A DNA stretch of 64,000 nucleotides from NCBI RefSeq assembly GCF_019449565.1, contig NZ_JAGRPM010000027.1, forward strand, positions 1 to 64,000, given 5' to 3'. The position numbers and the translations under genes were made by a program. This DNA comes from Rhodoblastus sp. (GTDB lineage: Bacteria > Pseudomonadota > Alphaproteobacteria > Rhizobiales > Beijerinckiaceae). Of the stretch, positions 18,815-28,197 are shown piece after piece (position 1 is the stretch's first letter; every line of letters starts with the position of its first letter). The notes under the pieces are model-generated. The model was not told the DNA's origin, ran no database searches, and saw only the letters and a program-made list of their open reading frames with translations.

Positions 18815-20176
18815 ATGGCGCTGACGCTGAAGATCGAGAACCATTCCAGCCTGCCGGACGGCGGGCCGCTTTCCTTCACGCTCAACGGTCAACGAAGCGC
18901 CGATATCGGGCGCGACCAGCATCTGGATTGGAGCCTGCCAGACCCGCAGCGTTTCATTTCCGGCAAGCATTGCGAAATCAAATATCAGTCCGGCGAATAC
19001 ATGCTCATCGACGTCTCGACCAACGGGACTTTCGTGAATGGCGCGCTGACGCGGGTTCAATCTCCCTATCGCCTGAAACATGGCGATCGGCTTCAGATTG
19101 GCGACTATCTGATTTGCGTTTCGATCACGGGCGAGGCGCGCCGCGCCTCCGACGCCGAGCCCGGCGCCGCGCGGCCGACCATCGACCGTCCTCACTCGAA
19201 TGAATCGCTCTGGGACGTCGGCGGCGAAGTGGCGCCGCCCATCGATCCGAAGGAATTGCGGCCACAGGGGAGACCTAGTCCCGTCTTCGGCGATTTCCTG
19301 TCCCATGCGGTCGACGCCCCGCGCATCGGGGAAACGGCGCAATTCATTCCGGCGGAACAATCGATGGATTGGGCGCCGCTGTCGCCAAGGCCCGTCCCGC
19401 GAGAGGAGGCGCCGCGCGCGCCGGAGCCGCGCCGGCGCGCAAGTTTCGACGATGACGCCTGGGGCGCGGCGCCGGACATCGCCACGCCCGCGCAGCCCAA
19501 GGCACAAGCCGCAGCCGCATCCGCTGTCCCGCCGCCGGATCGCGCGGACCCGCCATTCGCGGCCGTCCGGGGCGATCAAGGCGCTGTTCGGGGGGCCTCG
19601 GACGCCTTCATGCAAGCCTTCGCTTCGGCGGCGGGGATTCCGCAGGATTTGCTTTCCGGCAAAAGCCCTGAGGAACTGGGCGCCCTAATGGGAAAGTTCG
19701 CGCTGATTGTCGCGGGTGAATTGCAGCAATTGCTGCAGGCGCGGGTCGAAGCCAAGCGCATCGCGCGCAGCGGCGAATATACGTTGATCCAGCCGCAGGA
19801 CAACAATCCGCTCAAATTCACGCCGACGCCGCAGGATGCGCTGCGCATCATGTTCGGCCCGCCAACGCGCAGCTATCTCGACGCGCTCGATGCGCTCGAG
19901 GCCAGCTTCGCGGACTTGAAGCGGCATCAGCTTCGGACCTATGCGGCCATGCAGCAGGCGGTGAAGAGCCTGTTCGACGCTCTCGATCCGGAGCAGCTCG
20001 ACAAGAACGCGCCCAAACTGCATGGGGCCGAATCCCTGTTCAAGGCGCGCAAGGCGCAACTCTGGGACGCTTTCCTGGCGGCCTGGAAAGCCCAGACGAA
20101 AGGCCAGTCCGACGGCGTCATCAACCAGTTCATGTTGCTTTTCGGGAATTTCTACGATCGGGCAGGCGACGGCTGA
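18815..20176 (+). CDS. tagH: T6SS FHA-domain protein TagH/Fha
   Basis: A 453-residue protein that binds phosphothreonine and switches the T6SS on when phosphorylated by PpkA. The ATG at 18815 follows GAGGA. The FHA fold lies in about residues 1-95 with the expected binding residues: IGRD, SGKHCEI and STNGTFVNG. A proline/alanine-rich linker (about residues 110-260) follows, then the C-terminal type VI FHA domain (FMQAFASAAGIPQDLL, GELQQLLQARVEAKRIAR, NPLKFTPTPQDALRIMFG). The gene precedes tssK; between them is a strong hairpin. Confidence 0.95.
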   Translation: MALTLKIENHSSLPDGGPLSFTLNGQRSADIGRDQHLDWSLPDPQRFISGKHCEIKYQSGEYMLIDVSTNGTFVNGALTRVQSPYRLKHGDRLQIGDYLICVSITGEARRASDAEPGAARPTIDRPHSNESLWDVGGEVAPPIDPKELRPQGRPSPVFGDFLSHAVDAPRIGETAQFIPAEQSMDWAPLSPRPVPREEAPRAPEPRRRASFDDDAWGAAPDIATPAQPKAQAAAASAVPPPDRADPPFAAVRGDQGAVRGASDAFMQAFASAAGIPQDLLSGKSPEELGALMGKFALIVAGELQQLLQARVEAKRIARSGEYTLIQPQDNNPLKFTPTPQDALRIMFGPPTRSYLDALDALEASFADLKRHQLRTYAAMQQAVKSLFDALDPEQLDKNAPKLHGAESLFKARKAQLWDAFLAAWKAQTKGQSDGVINQFMLLFGNFYDRAGDG

Positions 20177-20211
20177 GAAAGCGGACCGCCTCCTCGCGGA
20201 GGCGCGCTTTC
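20177..20211 (+). repeat. Nested inverted repeat inside the T6SS operon
   Basis: Directly after the tagH stop, GAAAGCG (20177-20183) pairs with CGCTTTC (20205-20211), and inside it CGCCTCC (20187-20193) pairs with GGAGGCG (20198-20204), leaving a four-base loop and a three-base bulge. There is no following T-run, so it is not a classic terminator. It may protect the 3' end of the upstream message or lower expression of tssK and later genes. Confidence 0.6.
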
Positions 20212-20256
20212 CCGTCGGCACATCGCGTCGCTTTTCGGCGGCGGGCGCTAGGGGGA

Positions 20257-21597
20257 ATGATGTCCTGGTACAGCAAGGTCATCTGGCGGGAAGGGTTGTT
20301 CCTTCGTCCGCATCATTTTCAGCAGAGCGATCGCTATCACGAGCGGCGCGTCGATAGCCGCACGCGTCATATCTCTCCCTACCCCTGGGGCTTTTCCGAA
20401 CTCGAGATCGACAGGGATGTCGCGCAGCAAAGCAAGTTCGCGGTGCGTCGCGCGGCCGGGATCATGCCGGATGGAACGCCTTTTAATTTTCCCGGCGACA
20501 GCCCGGCGCCGCTGCCGATCGACATCCCCGACGATGCCGCCAATCAGATCGTCTGGCTCTGCATTCCCGCGCCGGCGCCCAATACCCGAGAGGTCGATCA
20601 CCGCGTCAGCGACAGCGCGTCGCGCTTTCTCGAAGGCGCGGAAACCTTCATCGATTCCACGTCAGAACTGCGCGTCGAGCAGGAGCTCGATATCGCCTAT
20701 CCGCGTCTGACCTATGAATTGCGGCGCACGCCCAAGCCCGGCTATTTCAATCTCGGCATCGCGCGCGTTCTCGAAGTCCAGGACAAATCGCTGGTTTTCG
20801 ATGAAAAATATGCGCCGCCGGTGCTTGTCTGCAGCGCCCATAATGTCGTCTCCGGCTGGATCGACCGGATCTCCGGTTGGGTGGAGCACAAGCTGGAGGA
20901 ATTGTCGCGCTATGCTGCCGATCCGACCTCGGGCGGCGGTTTGCAGAGCGTCGACTATTTCGTGCTTCAACTGCTCAACCGCACGATCCCGGTGCTGCGG
21001 CATTTGCGCTCTTCGGGCTATGTCCATCCCGAGCGCCTGTTCGTGACGCTTGTCGCGCTCGCTGGCGAGCTTGCGACCTTCGGCGCGACGGATCGCCGGG
21101 CGCGCCGCTATCCGGCTTATGATCACGACGATCTCGAAGGGACATTCGAGCCCGTTTTGCGCGACCTGCAGGATTTTCTCAGCGCACGCCTCGGGCGGCG
21201 CGCCATTCGCCTCGAATTGATCGAGCGCGCTGACAACGCCTTCGTTTCGCCGATCCGCGACCGCGCCTTGTTCCGCAACGCCAGTTTCGTTCTCGAAGTC
21301 GCGGCGCGGCGGCCCCTGACGGAAATTCAGATGCAATTTCCGAAGCTGTTCAAGATCGGTCCGAACACCAAGATGAACGAGATCGTACACGCGCATTTGC
21401 CGGGCGTGCCGCTGGTGCATCTGCCCACGCCGCCTCCGCAGATTCGCGCGATTACCGATCACGTCTATTTCTTTCTCGATCGGCAATCGCCGCTCTGGCC
21501 GGAATTCAGCTCCGCCGCTTCGATCGGCATGCATTTTTCCGGAGACTGGCCTGAACTGGAGCTCGAACTCTGGGCCGTTCTGGAGGACTCCAGATGA
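20257..21597 (+). CDS. tssK: T6SS baseplate-membrane connector TssK
   Basis: A 446-residue protein of the TssK family, a trimer related to phage receptor-binding proteins that anchors the baseplate to TssL/TssM. The ATG at 20257 follows GGGGG. The hallmark N-terminus VIWREGLFLRPHHFQQSDRY (residues 8-27) is present, as are YFNLGIARVLEVQDKSL and the C-terminal HVYFFLDRQSPLWPEF and MHFSGDWPELELELWAV. It overlaps tssL by four bases (ATGA). Confidence 0.97.
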   Translation: MMSWYSKVIWREGLFLRPHHFQQSDRYHERRVDSRTRHISPYPWGFSELEIDRDVAQQSKFAVRRAAGIMPDGTPFNFPGDSPAPLPIDIPDDAANQIVWLCIPAPAPNTREVDHRVSDSASRFLEGAETFIDSTSELRVEQELDIAYPRLTYELRRTPKPGYFNLGIARVLEVQDKSLVFDEKYAPPVLVCSAHNVVSGWIDRISGWVEHKLEELSRYAADPTSGGGLQSVDYFVLQLLNRTIPVLRHLRSSGYVHPERLFVTLVALAGELATFGATDRRARRYPAYDHDDLEGTFEPVLRDLQDFLSARLGRRAIRLELIERADNAFVSPIRDRALFRNASFVLEVAARRPLTEIQMQFPKLFKIGPNTKMNEIVHAHLPGVPLVHLPTPPPQIRAITDHVYFFLDRQSPLWPEFSSAASIGMHFSGDWPELELELWAVLEDSR

Positions 21598-23123
21598 GCG
21601 ACAAGAAGGATCCCGGGCCAGAGGACAATGAGCGCACCGTGTTCCGGCCCAATCCGGGGCGCAGGCTCCCCAAGGGGCCGCCGGCCAATTCCGGGCCGCC
21701 GGCCAATTCCGGGCCGCCGGCCGGGTCCGAGCCGCCTGTGGTCCCGCCGCCCGCGACGCCTTTCAGTTACGCCAACGCGCCCGCCTATGGCGATCCGTCC
21801 CCGCCCTTGTCCTCGCCCGCGTCGGCGGGCGGGGGCGACGACTGGATCGCGGCGCGGCCGCCCGCCGCTTCAAGCGGCGCCGGGTCGCCCGGTTTGCCGC
21901 AGGCGCGGGGCTTGCGCTTCGACGATCTGGCGGCGCCCAATCCGAACCCGATCATGCGCTCGGCCGGGCCTTTGCTGCTGCTGCTCGGACGTCTGCGCGT
22001 GGCCGCCCTGCGGGCCTCTTTCGCCAGCCTGATGGAGCAGGTCGCGGAAGCCGTGAAATTCTTCGAAATCGATATACGCGCGGCGGGCGTGGCGCCCGAA
22101 ACGGTCAATGTCGCGAAATATCTGATCTGCGCGACGGCCGACGACATCGTCCAGAATATTCCGACCGAAGATCGCCATGTCTGGACGCAATATTCGATGC
22201 TGAGCCGGTTCTTCGGCGAAAGGATTGGCGGCGTTCGCTTCTTCGACGAACTCGATCGGCTGTCGGCAGACCCGGCCAAGAATTTCGACGTCCTCGAATT
22301 GCAGCACGCCTGCCTCGCGCTCGGCTTTCAGGGCATGTATCGCGCCAGCGCGGCGGGTGCGGCGACCGTGCAGAATCGTCAACGCAGCCTCTATGAAACG
22401 CTCCGCCGCATTCGTCCGCGCGGCGCCAGCGCCTTGTCTCCGCATTGGCAGGGCCAGAATCTCGCTCTGACGACCAGCAAATTTCGCGCGCCGACCTGGG
22501 CGCTTGTCGCGCTGATCCTGATTCTGACGTTCGGCTTCTTCATTTTCCTGCGAACCCAGCTGACGCAGACCGCCGAAGCGACGGCGCTGGAGACCAATGC
22601 GCTGCACCCCAACACCAAGATCGCCTTGCAGCGGCGCCTGCCATCGCCGCCGCCCCGGGTCGAGGCTTCGCCGGCGCAACTGGGCCAGCTGGAGCGGATC
22701 AAGAACGCAATGGCGACGGAGATTCAATCTGGAGCCGTGACGGTCGAGCCGATTGGCAAATGGATCGCGATACGCGTCGGCAGCCTGATCCTCTTCAAAT
22801 CGGGCGACGCGAAGATCCTGCCGCAATTTCAGCCCTTGGCCAGCCGCATCGGCCAGGTCGTCGAGAAGGAGGTCGGGCCGGTCCGGGTCGTTGGACATAC
22901 CGACAATGTCGCGCTGAACGCCGCCAACAGGTTCCAGTCCAATTTTCAATTGTCGATCGAGCGCGCCAAAGCCGTGGCCGCCTTGCTGCAGCCTGCCTTG
23001 ACGCAGCCTGACCGCCTGATGGTCGAAGGGAAGGGGGCCGACGATCCGATCGCCTCCAATTCGACCGCCGAGGGACGCGCCAGGAATCGAAGGGTCGATA
23101 TTCTCGTCACGCGCACCGACTAG
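21594..23123 (+). CDS. tssL: T6SS inner-membrane protein TssL with OmpA-like domain
   Basis: A 509-residue DotU/IcmH-family protein. It begins with a proline-rich cytosolic tail (residues 1-110) that contains short GPPANS repeats, then the helical DotU domain (about 115-290), one membrane segment near residues 300-320 (WALVALILILTFGFFIFL), and a periplasmic OmpA-like peptidoglycan-binding domain with VRVVGHTDNV, LSIERAKAVAALL and EGRARNRRVDI. The OmpA part gives the complex its own cell-wall anchor, which fits the absence of a TssJ lipoprotein and a separate TagL. Confidence 0.97.
   Translation: MSDKKDPGPEDNERTVFRPNPGRRLPKGPPANSGPPANSGPPAGSEPPVVPPPATPFSYANAPAYGDPSPPLSSPASAGGGDDWIAARPPAASSGAGSPGLPQARGLRFDDLAAPNPNPIMRSAGPLLLLLGRLRVAALRASFASLMEQVAEAVKFFEIDIRAAGVAPETVNVAKYLICATADDIVQNIPTEDRHVWTQYSMLSRFFGERIGGVRFFDELDRLSADPAKNFDVLELQHACLALGFQGMYRASAAGAATVQNRQRSLYETLRRIRPRGASALSPHWQGQNLALTTSKFRAPTWALVALILILTFGFFIFLRTQLTQTAEATALETNALHPNTKIALQRRLPSPPPRVEASPAQLGQLERIKNAMATEIQSGAVTVEPIGKWIAIRVGSLILFKSGDAKILPQFQPLASRIGQVVEKEVGPVRVVGHTDNVALNAANRFQSNFQLSIERAKAVAALLQPALTQPDRLMVEGKGADDPIASNSTAEGRARNRRVDILVTRTD
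21675..21728 (+). repeat. Three 18-base direct repeats in the tssL tail
   Basis: The unit GGGCCGCCGGCCAATTCC occurs twice exactly (21675-21692, 21693-21710) and a third time with four changes (21711-21728). It encodes GPPANS, GPPANS, GPPAGS in the proline-rich cytosolic tail of TssL. Such in-frame units can gain or lose copies by slippage without breaking the gene. Confidence 0.8.
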
Positions 23124-23155
23124 AGCCTTTTCAACCGCAGGAGCAATGAGGAGAA

Positions 23156-26100
23156 ATGTTCAACAAATCGGCGGTCGGCGGCGATGTCTTCCGGATCCTG
23201 CTTTACGGCGCGGGATTGGGCTCGATTTCGGCTTTCGTCTGGCTGGCCGGTCCTTATATTGCCTTTGGCGAATTCAGGCCGCTGGAAAACGCGCTGGCGC
23301 GCGAGATCGTCATTGTTCTGCTGGTCGCGGCCTTCGCCGGGATGAGCGGCTTCACCTTCTGGCGCCGCCGCAGGAGCGCCGAGGCGCTGGCCTCCGGCAT
23401 CGCCGGAGACGAAGCGCCTGACGATTCCGAAGCGCTGCATGAGCGTATGAAGGATGCGCTGGCGACGCTTAGGGCCGCGAGCGGCGGCAAGGTCGATTTT
23501 CTCTATGATCTGCCCTGGTATGTGATGATCGGCCCGCCCGGCGCCGGCAAGACGACGGCCCTCGTCAATTCCGGCCTGCGCTTTCCGCTGGCGCAGTGCG
23601 CGACGCCTCAGGCGGTGGCGGGAGCGGGCGGCACGCGCTATTGCGATTGGTGGTTTACCGAGGACGCCGTGCTGATCGACACGGCCGGCCGTTACACGAC
23701 GCAGGATTCAGACGCGCGAGCGGATCGAAAAAGCTGGCTGTCCTTCCTTCAGCTGTTGAAGAAAAGCCGGCCGAAGCAGCCGGTCAACGGCGTCATCATC
23801 GCCATTAGCCTGCATGATCTTCTCACCTTGCCGCAGGAGGAAATCGCGGCTCATGCGCGGGCCATACGCACCCGTCTTGTCGAAATTTACGACGAGTTGA
23901 AAGTGGCATTTCCGGTCTACGCCCTCTTCACCAAGGCGGATCTGGTCGCGGGCTTTCTCGAATTCTTCGCCAATCTCGACGAGGGCGAACGCCGACAGGT
24001 CTGGGGAGCGACCTTCCAGACCAAGGACAAGACTCGGAATTTCGTTGGTCAGGTTCCGGAAGAATTCGATCTCCTGGTCACGCGGTTGAATGAAAAAATG
24101 CTCGACCGGCTGCAGGAAGAGCCGGCCCCGGGACCGCGCGTGGCGCTTTATGGACTGCCGGCCCAGATGGCGACGCTGAAGAAGCCGATCCATAATTTTC
24201 TGACCGCGATCTTCGAGCCGACCCGCTACCACGCCAATGCGACCCTGCGCGGTTTCTACTTCGCCTCCGGCACGCAGGAAGGCACGCCCATCGACCAGCT
24301 CATTGTCGCCCTGAGCCGCAATTTCGGCGCGCAGGAAGTGCGCGGCGCGATGCTCTCGGGCTTCGGGAAAAGCTTTTTTCTTACCGACCTGCTGCAGAAG
24401 GTTATTGTCGGCGAAGCCGCCTGGGTCTCGACCGACGCCAGGGCCGTATTCAGGCGCCTGCTGCTGAAAGCGTCGATCATCGGTCTCGCGCTCTGTCTTG
24501 GCCTCGGGGCCTGCGCGGCGTGGTGGGTATCCTATTCACGCAACAAGGCGCTGGCGCAATCGCTGGCCGACACGGACAAGGAATATAGCGTCGCGGCCGG
24601 GGGGCTGCGCAACGAAGATCAGGTGGCCGATCGCGACTTCCAGAAAATCGAGCCGCTGCTGCGCAAATTGCGATTCATGCCGGCGGGATATGCGCAGAAG
24701 GACGCCGCGATTCCAGCCGCCGAGACCTTCGGGTTGAGCCAGCGGGAGCGCCTGTCGTCGAGCGCCGTCGAAGCCTATCGCATGGGTCTGGAGCGCCTGT
24801 ACCGGCCTCGGCTGTTGTATCGCCTTGAGGAAGCTCTCGACGCCAGGCGCGACGACCCGGATTACGTCTATGAGGCGTTGAAGGTCTACATGATGCTGGG
24901 CGGCCTTCACACGCCGGACAAGGAATTCATCGTTTCGTGGATGCGTCAGGATTGGGAGGACAATCTCTATCCGGGCGCGGGTCAGGCTTCGGGCCGCATG
25001 GCGCTGGAAGAGCAGCTTCGCGCCATGCTGGATCTCGATGACGGCCGCCCGCCGCTGGTCGATCTCTCAAGCTCGGTGCTGGAAAACAGCCAGCGCCTGC
25101 TGGCGCGCATGAGCATCGCCCAGCGCGCCTATCAGCTGCTCAAATCGGACGCGCGCTCGCTCAAGATCCCCGACTGGAACGTCAAGACCGCCGCCGGCTT
25201 CGACTCGGAAGCCGTGTTCGAGGCGAAAAATGGCGACGATCTTTCCGCGATCCGCGTGCCCGGCTTTTTCACCTATGTCGGATTTCAGAAAGCGCTCCTT
25301 CAGCCGCTGGGAAACATCGCCGATCAGGTTCGGGCGGAAAAATGGGTTCTCGGCAAGGATGGCGAACAATCGGCCGTCGCCGCGCAATATGACACTTTGA
25401 GCGTCGACATTTATCAGCTCTATTCCGCGGAATTCATCAAAAGCTGGCAGGGCGCGCTGGCGAAGATTCAGCTTCGGCGCTTGACCGCCGACAAGCCGCG
25501 CTATGCGACTCTTTCCACTCTCGCTGGCCCCTCTTCGCCTTTGCGCGCCTTGTTTGAATCGATCCGCGACGAGACCGCGCTGACGCGCGAGCGCCCCGGC
25601 CTGAAGAAAAAGGAGGGCGAGCCCGCGCCGGGCGCCGTGCTGTTGAATCAACCGCAAATCGGCGCGCCGGGTTCGCAGATCGAAGCGACATTCCGGCCCT
25701 ATCATGAATGGCTTGAAGGCGGCGCGACGGCGCGGCCGATCGATCAGCTGATCGGCCGTCTCAACGAGATCAAGGACAATCTGGTCGTTTCGGCGAGCGT
25801 GCCGAGCCAGGCCGCTCAGGCCAACGCCAGTCTGCAGGCGCAGGTGCAGGCCTTGCGCGCGCAATCGGCCCGGCTGCCGGCGCCGTTTGACGCGATGATG
25901 ACGCGCGCGGCGGCCTCCTTCGAGGCGGACGTGAACAATTCCGAGCTTTCGCAACTCAATCGCGCCCTGAGCGATCAGGTGACGGGCGTATGCCAGCAGA
26001 TCGTGACCGGGCGCTACCCGTTCGACCGGACGGCGCGCAGCGAAATCGCACTGGCGGATTTTGGCCGCATGTTCGGCCCCAATGGCGTCGCGGACCGCTT

Positions 26101-26698
26101 CTTTCAGCAACGCCTTGCGAAATATGCGGATGTTTCGAAGAAAAACTGGCAATGGCGCGCCGACAGCGCCCTGAGCAACGCGCTTTCGGCGACGACCTTG
26201 ATCCAGTTTCAGCGGGCGGCGCAAATCAGGGACGCCTTCTTCGCCACGGGCGGCAATATGCCAGCGATCAACATGCAAGTCTTCCCGCCCGTGCTCAGCG
26301 GAGCCGGCGTTTCGGCGCGGTTCGAGGTCAATGGCGCGGCCGTCGTGACGCAGGCGGGCGCCTCGGTCCTGCCGGGCGCCATTCAATGGCCCGGCGCGGC
26401 TGCCGGCGGACGCGCCGCCGTCACCTTGAGCACGGAGCCGCAAGTCGCCCAAACGCCGACCTTGGGACAGCCGGCGACCCCAACGGCGAGCCTGGCCCCC
26501 GCTGTGCTGGAGAAGACCGGCGCCTGGGCGCTGTTCCGGTTGCTGGATGTCGGCGGCGCCGCCCAGCGGGGAGATCGTCTGGTCGCCAGCTTCATCGTCG
26601 GCGGCCGGGAGCTGCAATATCAGTTCGCGGTCGGAACGAACCTCAATCCCTTCACCTTGCCCGCTTTGCGGGAGTTCCGCTGCCCGACGGGATTATGA
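23156..26698 (+). CDS. tssM: T6SS inner-membrane channel protein TssM
   Basis: A 1180-residue IcmF-family protein that forms the trans-envelope channel with TssL. GAGGAGA precedes the ATG. Two membrane segments lie near residues 10-35 and 42-65, then a cytosolic NTPase-like domain with Walker A GPPGAGKTTALVNSG (about 123-137) and DTAGRY, then a third membrane segment near residues 440-460 (ASIIGLALCLGLGACAAWW). The large periplasmic part ends with the beta-rich C-terminus that normally meets TssJ. Length is normal. It is followed after one base by tagF. Confidence 0.97.
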   Translation: MFNKSAVGGDVFRILLYGAGLGSISAFVWLAGPYIAFGEFRPLENALAREIVIVLLVAAFAGMSGFTFWRRRRSAEALASGIAGDEAPDDSEALHERMKDALATLRAASGGKVDFLYDLPWYVMIGPPGAGKTTALVNSGLRFPLAQCATPQAVAGAGGTRYCDWWFTEDAVLIDTAGRYTTQDSDARADRKSWLSFLQLLKKSRPKQPVNGVIIAISLHDLLTLPQEEIAAHARAIRTRLVEIYDELKVAFPVYALFTKADLVAGFLEFFANLDEGERRQVWGATFQTKDKTRNFVGQVPEEFDLLVTRLNEKMLDRLQEEPAPGPRVALYGLPAQMATLKKPIHNFLTAIFEPTRYHANATLRGFYFASGTQEGTPIDQLIVALSRNFGAQEVRGAMLSGFGKSFFLTDLLQKVIVGEAAWVSTDARAVFRRLLLKASIIGLALCLGLGACAAWWVSYSRNKALAQSLADTDKEYSVAAGGLRNEDQVADRDFQKIEPLLRKLRFMPAGYAQKDAAIPAAETFGLSQRERLSSSAVEAYRMGLERLYRPRLLYRLEEALDARRDDPDYVYEALKVYMMLGGLHTPDKEFIVSWMRQDWEDNLYPGAGQASGRMALEEQLRAMLDLDDGRPPLVDLSSSVLENSQRLLARMSIAQRAYQLLKSDARSLKIPDWNVKTAAGFDSEAVFEAKNGDDLSAIRVPGFFTYVGFQKALLQPLGNIADQVRAEKWVLGKDGEQSAVAAQYDTLSVDIYQLYSAEFIKSWQGALAKIQLRRLTADKPRYATLSTLAGPSSPLRALFESIRDETALTRERPGLKKKEGEPAPGAVLLNQPQIGAPGSQIEATFRPYHEWLEGGATARPIDQLIGRLNEIKDNLVVSASVPSQAAQANASLQAQVQALRAQSARLPAPFDAMMTRAAASFEADVNNSELSQLNRALSDQVTGVCQQIVTGRYPFDRTARSEIALADFGRMFGPNGVADRFFQQRLAKYADVSKKNWQWRADSALSNALSATTLIQFQRAAQIRDAFFATGGNMPAINMQVFPPVLSGAGVSARFEVNGAAVVTQAGASVLPGAIQWPGAAAGGRAAVTLSTEPQVAQTPTLGQPATPTASLAPAVLEKTGAWALFRLLDVGGAAQRGDRLVASFIVGGRELQYQFAVGTNLNPFTLPALREFRCPTGL

Positions 26699-26699
26699 C

Positions 26700-27422
26700 A
26701 TGCCGCTAAGCCGCGCCCTCTTTGGCAAAGTGCAGACGCGCCGCGACTTCATTGCGGTGGAGACGCCGCGCGCCTTTCTGTCCGTCTGGGAGCAATGGCT
26801 GCAAAATGGCGTCGCGGCGAGCCGGGAGGCCCTGTCGCGCGGCTGGAACGAAGCCTTCCTGACCGCACCGATCTGGCGGTTCTGGCTTGGCGAGAATATT
26901 TGCGGCGCGACGGCCATGGGCGCAATCATGCCGTCGATGGATGGAGTCGGCAGGTATTTTCCTTTGACCTATGCGGCCTTCGCCGAAGGGGAGGCGAGTT
27001 TGGCGCCGCCGGAAGCGGACGCGCAGCCGCTCTGGTTCGACGAGGTCGAGACATTCCTCCTGTCCACGCTGGAAAGCCGCGATCACGACGCGCTGCTTCG
27101 GTCGTTCAGAGATGTTGCGCCGCCCAGGATCGTGGCCACGGACGCCCCGCGAGAGCGGCTGGTCCGGCTTGGCCGCGCCGCGAGCATGGTCGCGGTGGAC
27201 GACGCCCTGGACGACTTGGCCTTCGAGCGCAGTTTCGCCTCATGCCGCGAGGCGGACGCGGCGCGCGCCGCCGCCTCCTCGACATTCTGGTGGACGGCGG
27301 GCGGGGAGGGTTACGAGCCCTGCGCGCTCGCCTGCCTGAACATGCCGTCGCCTCATCTTTTCGCTGCGATGCTCACGGGTCGTTTCCAGCAGGGAGCGCC
27401 GCGCGTTGAAGCCGGACTCTGA
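26700..27422 (+). CDS. tagF: T6SS regulatory protein TagF
   Basis: A 240-residue TagF (ImpM) protein, known as a post-translational repressor of T6SS that acts through the FHA protein. The ATG at 26700 (MPLSRALFGKVQTRRDFI) lies one base after the tssM stop; an earlier frame start inside tssM is not credible. Family blocks are FGKVQTRRDFIAVETP, FLSVWEQWLQNGV, NEAFLTAPIWRFWLG, and GVGRYFPLTYAAF. The gene overlaps pppA by 17 bases. In Agrobacterium TagF and PppA are fused into one protein; here they remain separate but tightly overlapping. Confidence 0.95.
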   Translation: MPLSRALFGKVQTRRDFIAVETPRAFLSVWEQWLQNGVAASREALSRGWNEAFLTAPIWRFWLGENICGATAMGAIMPSMDGVGRYFPLTYAAFAEGEASLAPPEADAQPLWFDEVETFLLSTLESRDHDALLRSFRDVAPPRIVATDAPRERLVRLGRAASMVAVDDALDDLAFERSFASCREADAARAAASSTFWWTAGGEGYEPCALACLNMPSPHLFAAMLTGRFQQGAPRVEAGL

Positions 27423-28197
27423 CCTTGCGTCCATGTTCGAAACGGGCGGCGCCACCCATCGCGGCCGTGTGCGCGACAGGAACGAGGATGATTTCATTGC
27501 GCGTCCCGACGTCGGCCTTTGGGCGGTGGCGGATGGCATGGGCGGTCATATGGCGGGCGCCTTCGCCAGCAGGGCGGTCACGCGCGCCTTGAGCGAGGTC
27601 GAGCGACCGGCGAACGCTTCGGCTCTGTTGCAGTCCTGCGACGCAAAGATCAGTCTCGCCAATGGCGAAATCCGAAGCTTCGCACAGCGCAATGGCGGGG
27701 CGATCGTCGGAACCACCGTCGCGGTCCTGCTGGCTTTCCCTGAGCATTTCGCCTGCATCTGGTGTGGCGATAGCCGCATCTATCTGGTCCGACGAGGCGT
27801 CCTTGAACAGATCTCGCGGGATCACACGGAATTCCAGGAACTGATGGATCGCGGCGCGCTGGCGCCCGGCGAGGCCGAAAACTGGCCCAATCGCAATGTC
27901 CTGACGCGCGCCATCGGCGTATTCGAAAAGCCCGAGACCGAAATGAAGGATGGCGCATTGCAATCCGGCGACGTTTTCGTGCTTTGCAGCGACGGCCTCA
28001 CGGCCCATGTCGAAGACGAGGAAATCCTGAAGATCGCGGGGCGGCGGCCCCCGGAATCGGCCTGCCACGAATTAATCGATCTGGCCCTGTCGCGCGGCGG
28101 CAAGGATAATGTGACGGTCATTGTCATGAAATATAATCCGGACGGCACGCGCAGAATGTCCGCGCAATTGGGCGCCGCGCAGGCAAGGGCGGAGTGA
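27406..28197 (+). CDS. pppA: T6SS PP2C-family phosphatase PppA
   Basis: A protein phosphatase of about 263 residues that removes the PpkA-added phosphate from the FHA protein and so resets secretion. Metal-binding motifs of PP2C are present: RGRVRDRNEDDF, WAVADGMGGHMAG, CIWCGDSRIYLV, VFVLCSDGLT and SRGGKDNVTVIVM. The TTG at 27406 has GGGAG ten bases upstream and overlaps tagF; an ATG at 27433 is the alternative and would lose only nine residues. The stop overlaps the ppkA start (GTGA). Confidence 0.96.
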   Translation: MKPDSDLASMFETGGATHRGRVRDRNEDDFIARPDVGLWAVADGMGGHMAGAFASRAVTRALSEVERPANASALLQSCDAKISLANGEIRSFAQRNGGAIVGTTVAVLLAFPEHFACIWCGDSRIYLVRRGVLEQISRDHTEFQELMDRGALAPGEAENWPNRNVLTRAIGVFEKPETEMKDGALQSGDVFVLCSDGLTAHVEDEEILKIAGRRPPESACHELIDLALSRGGKDNVTVIVMKYNPDGTRRMSAQLGAAQARAE

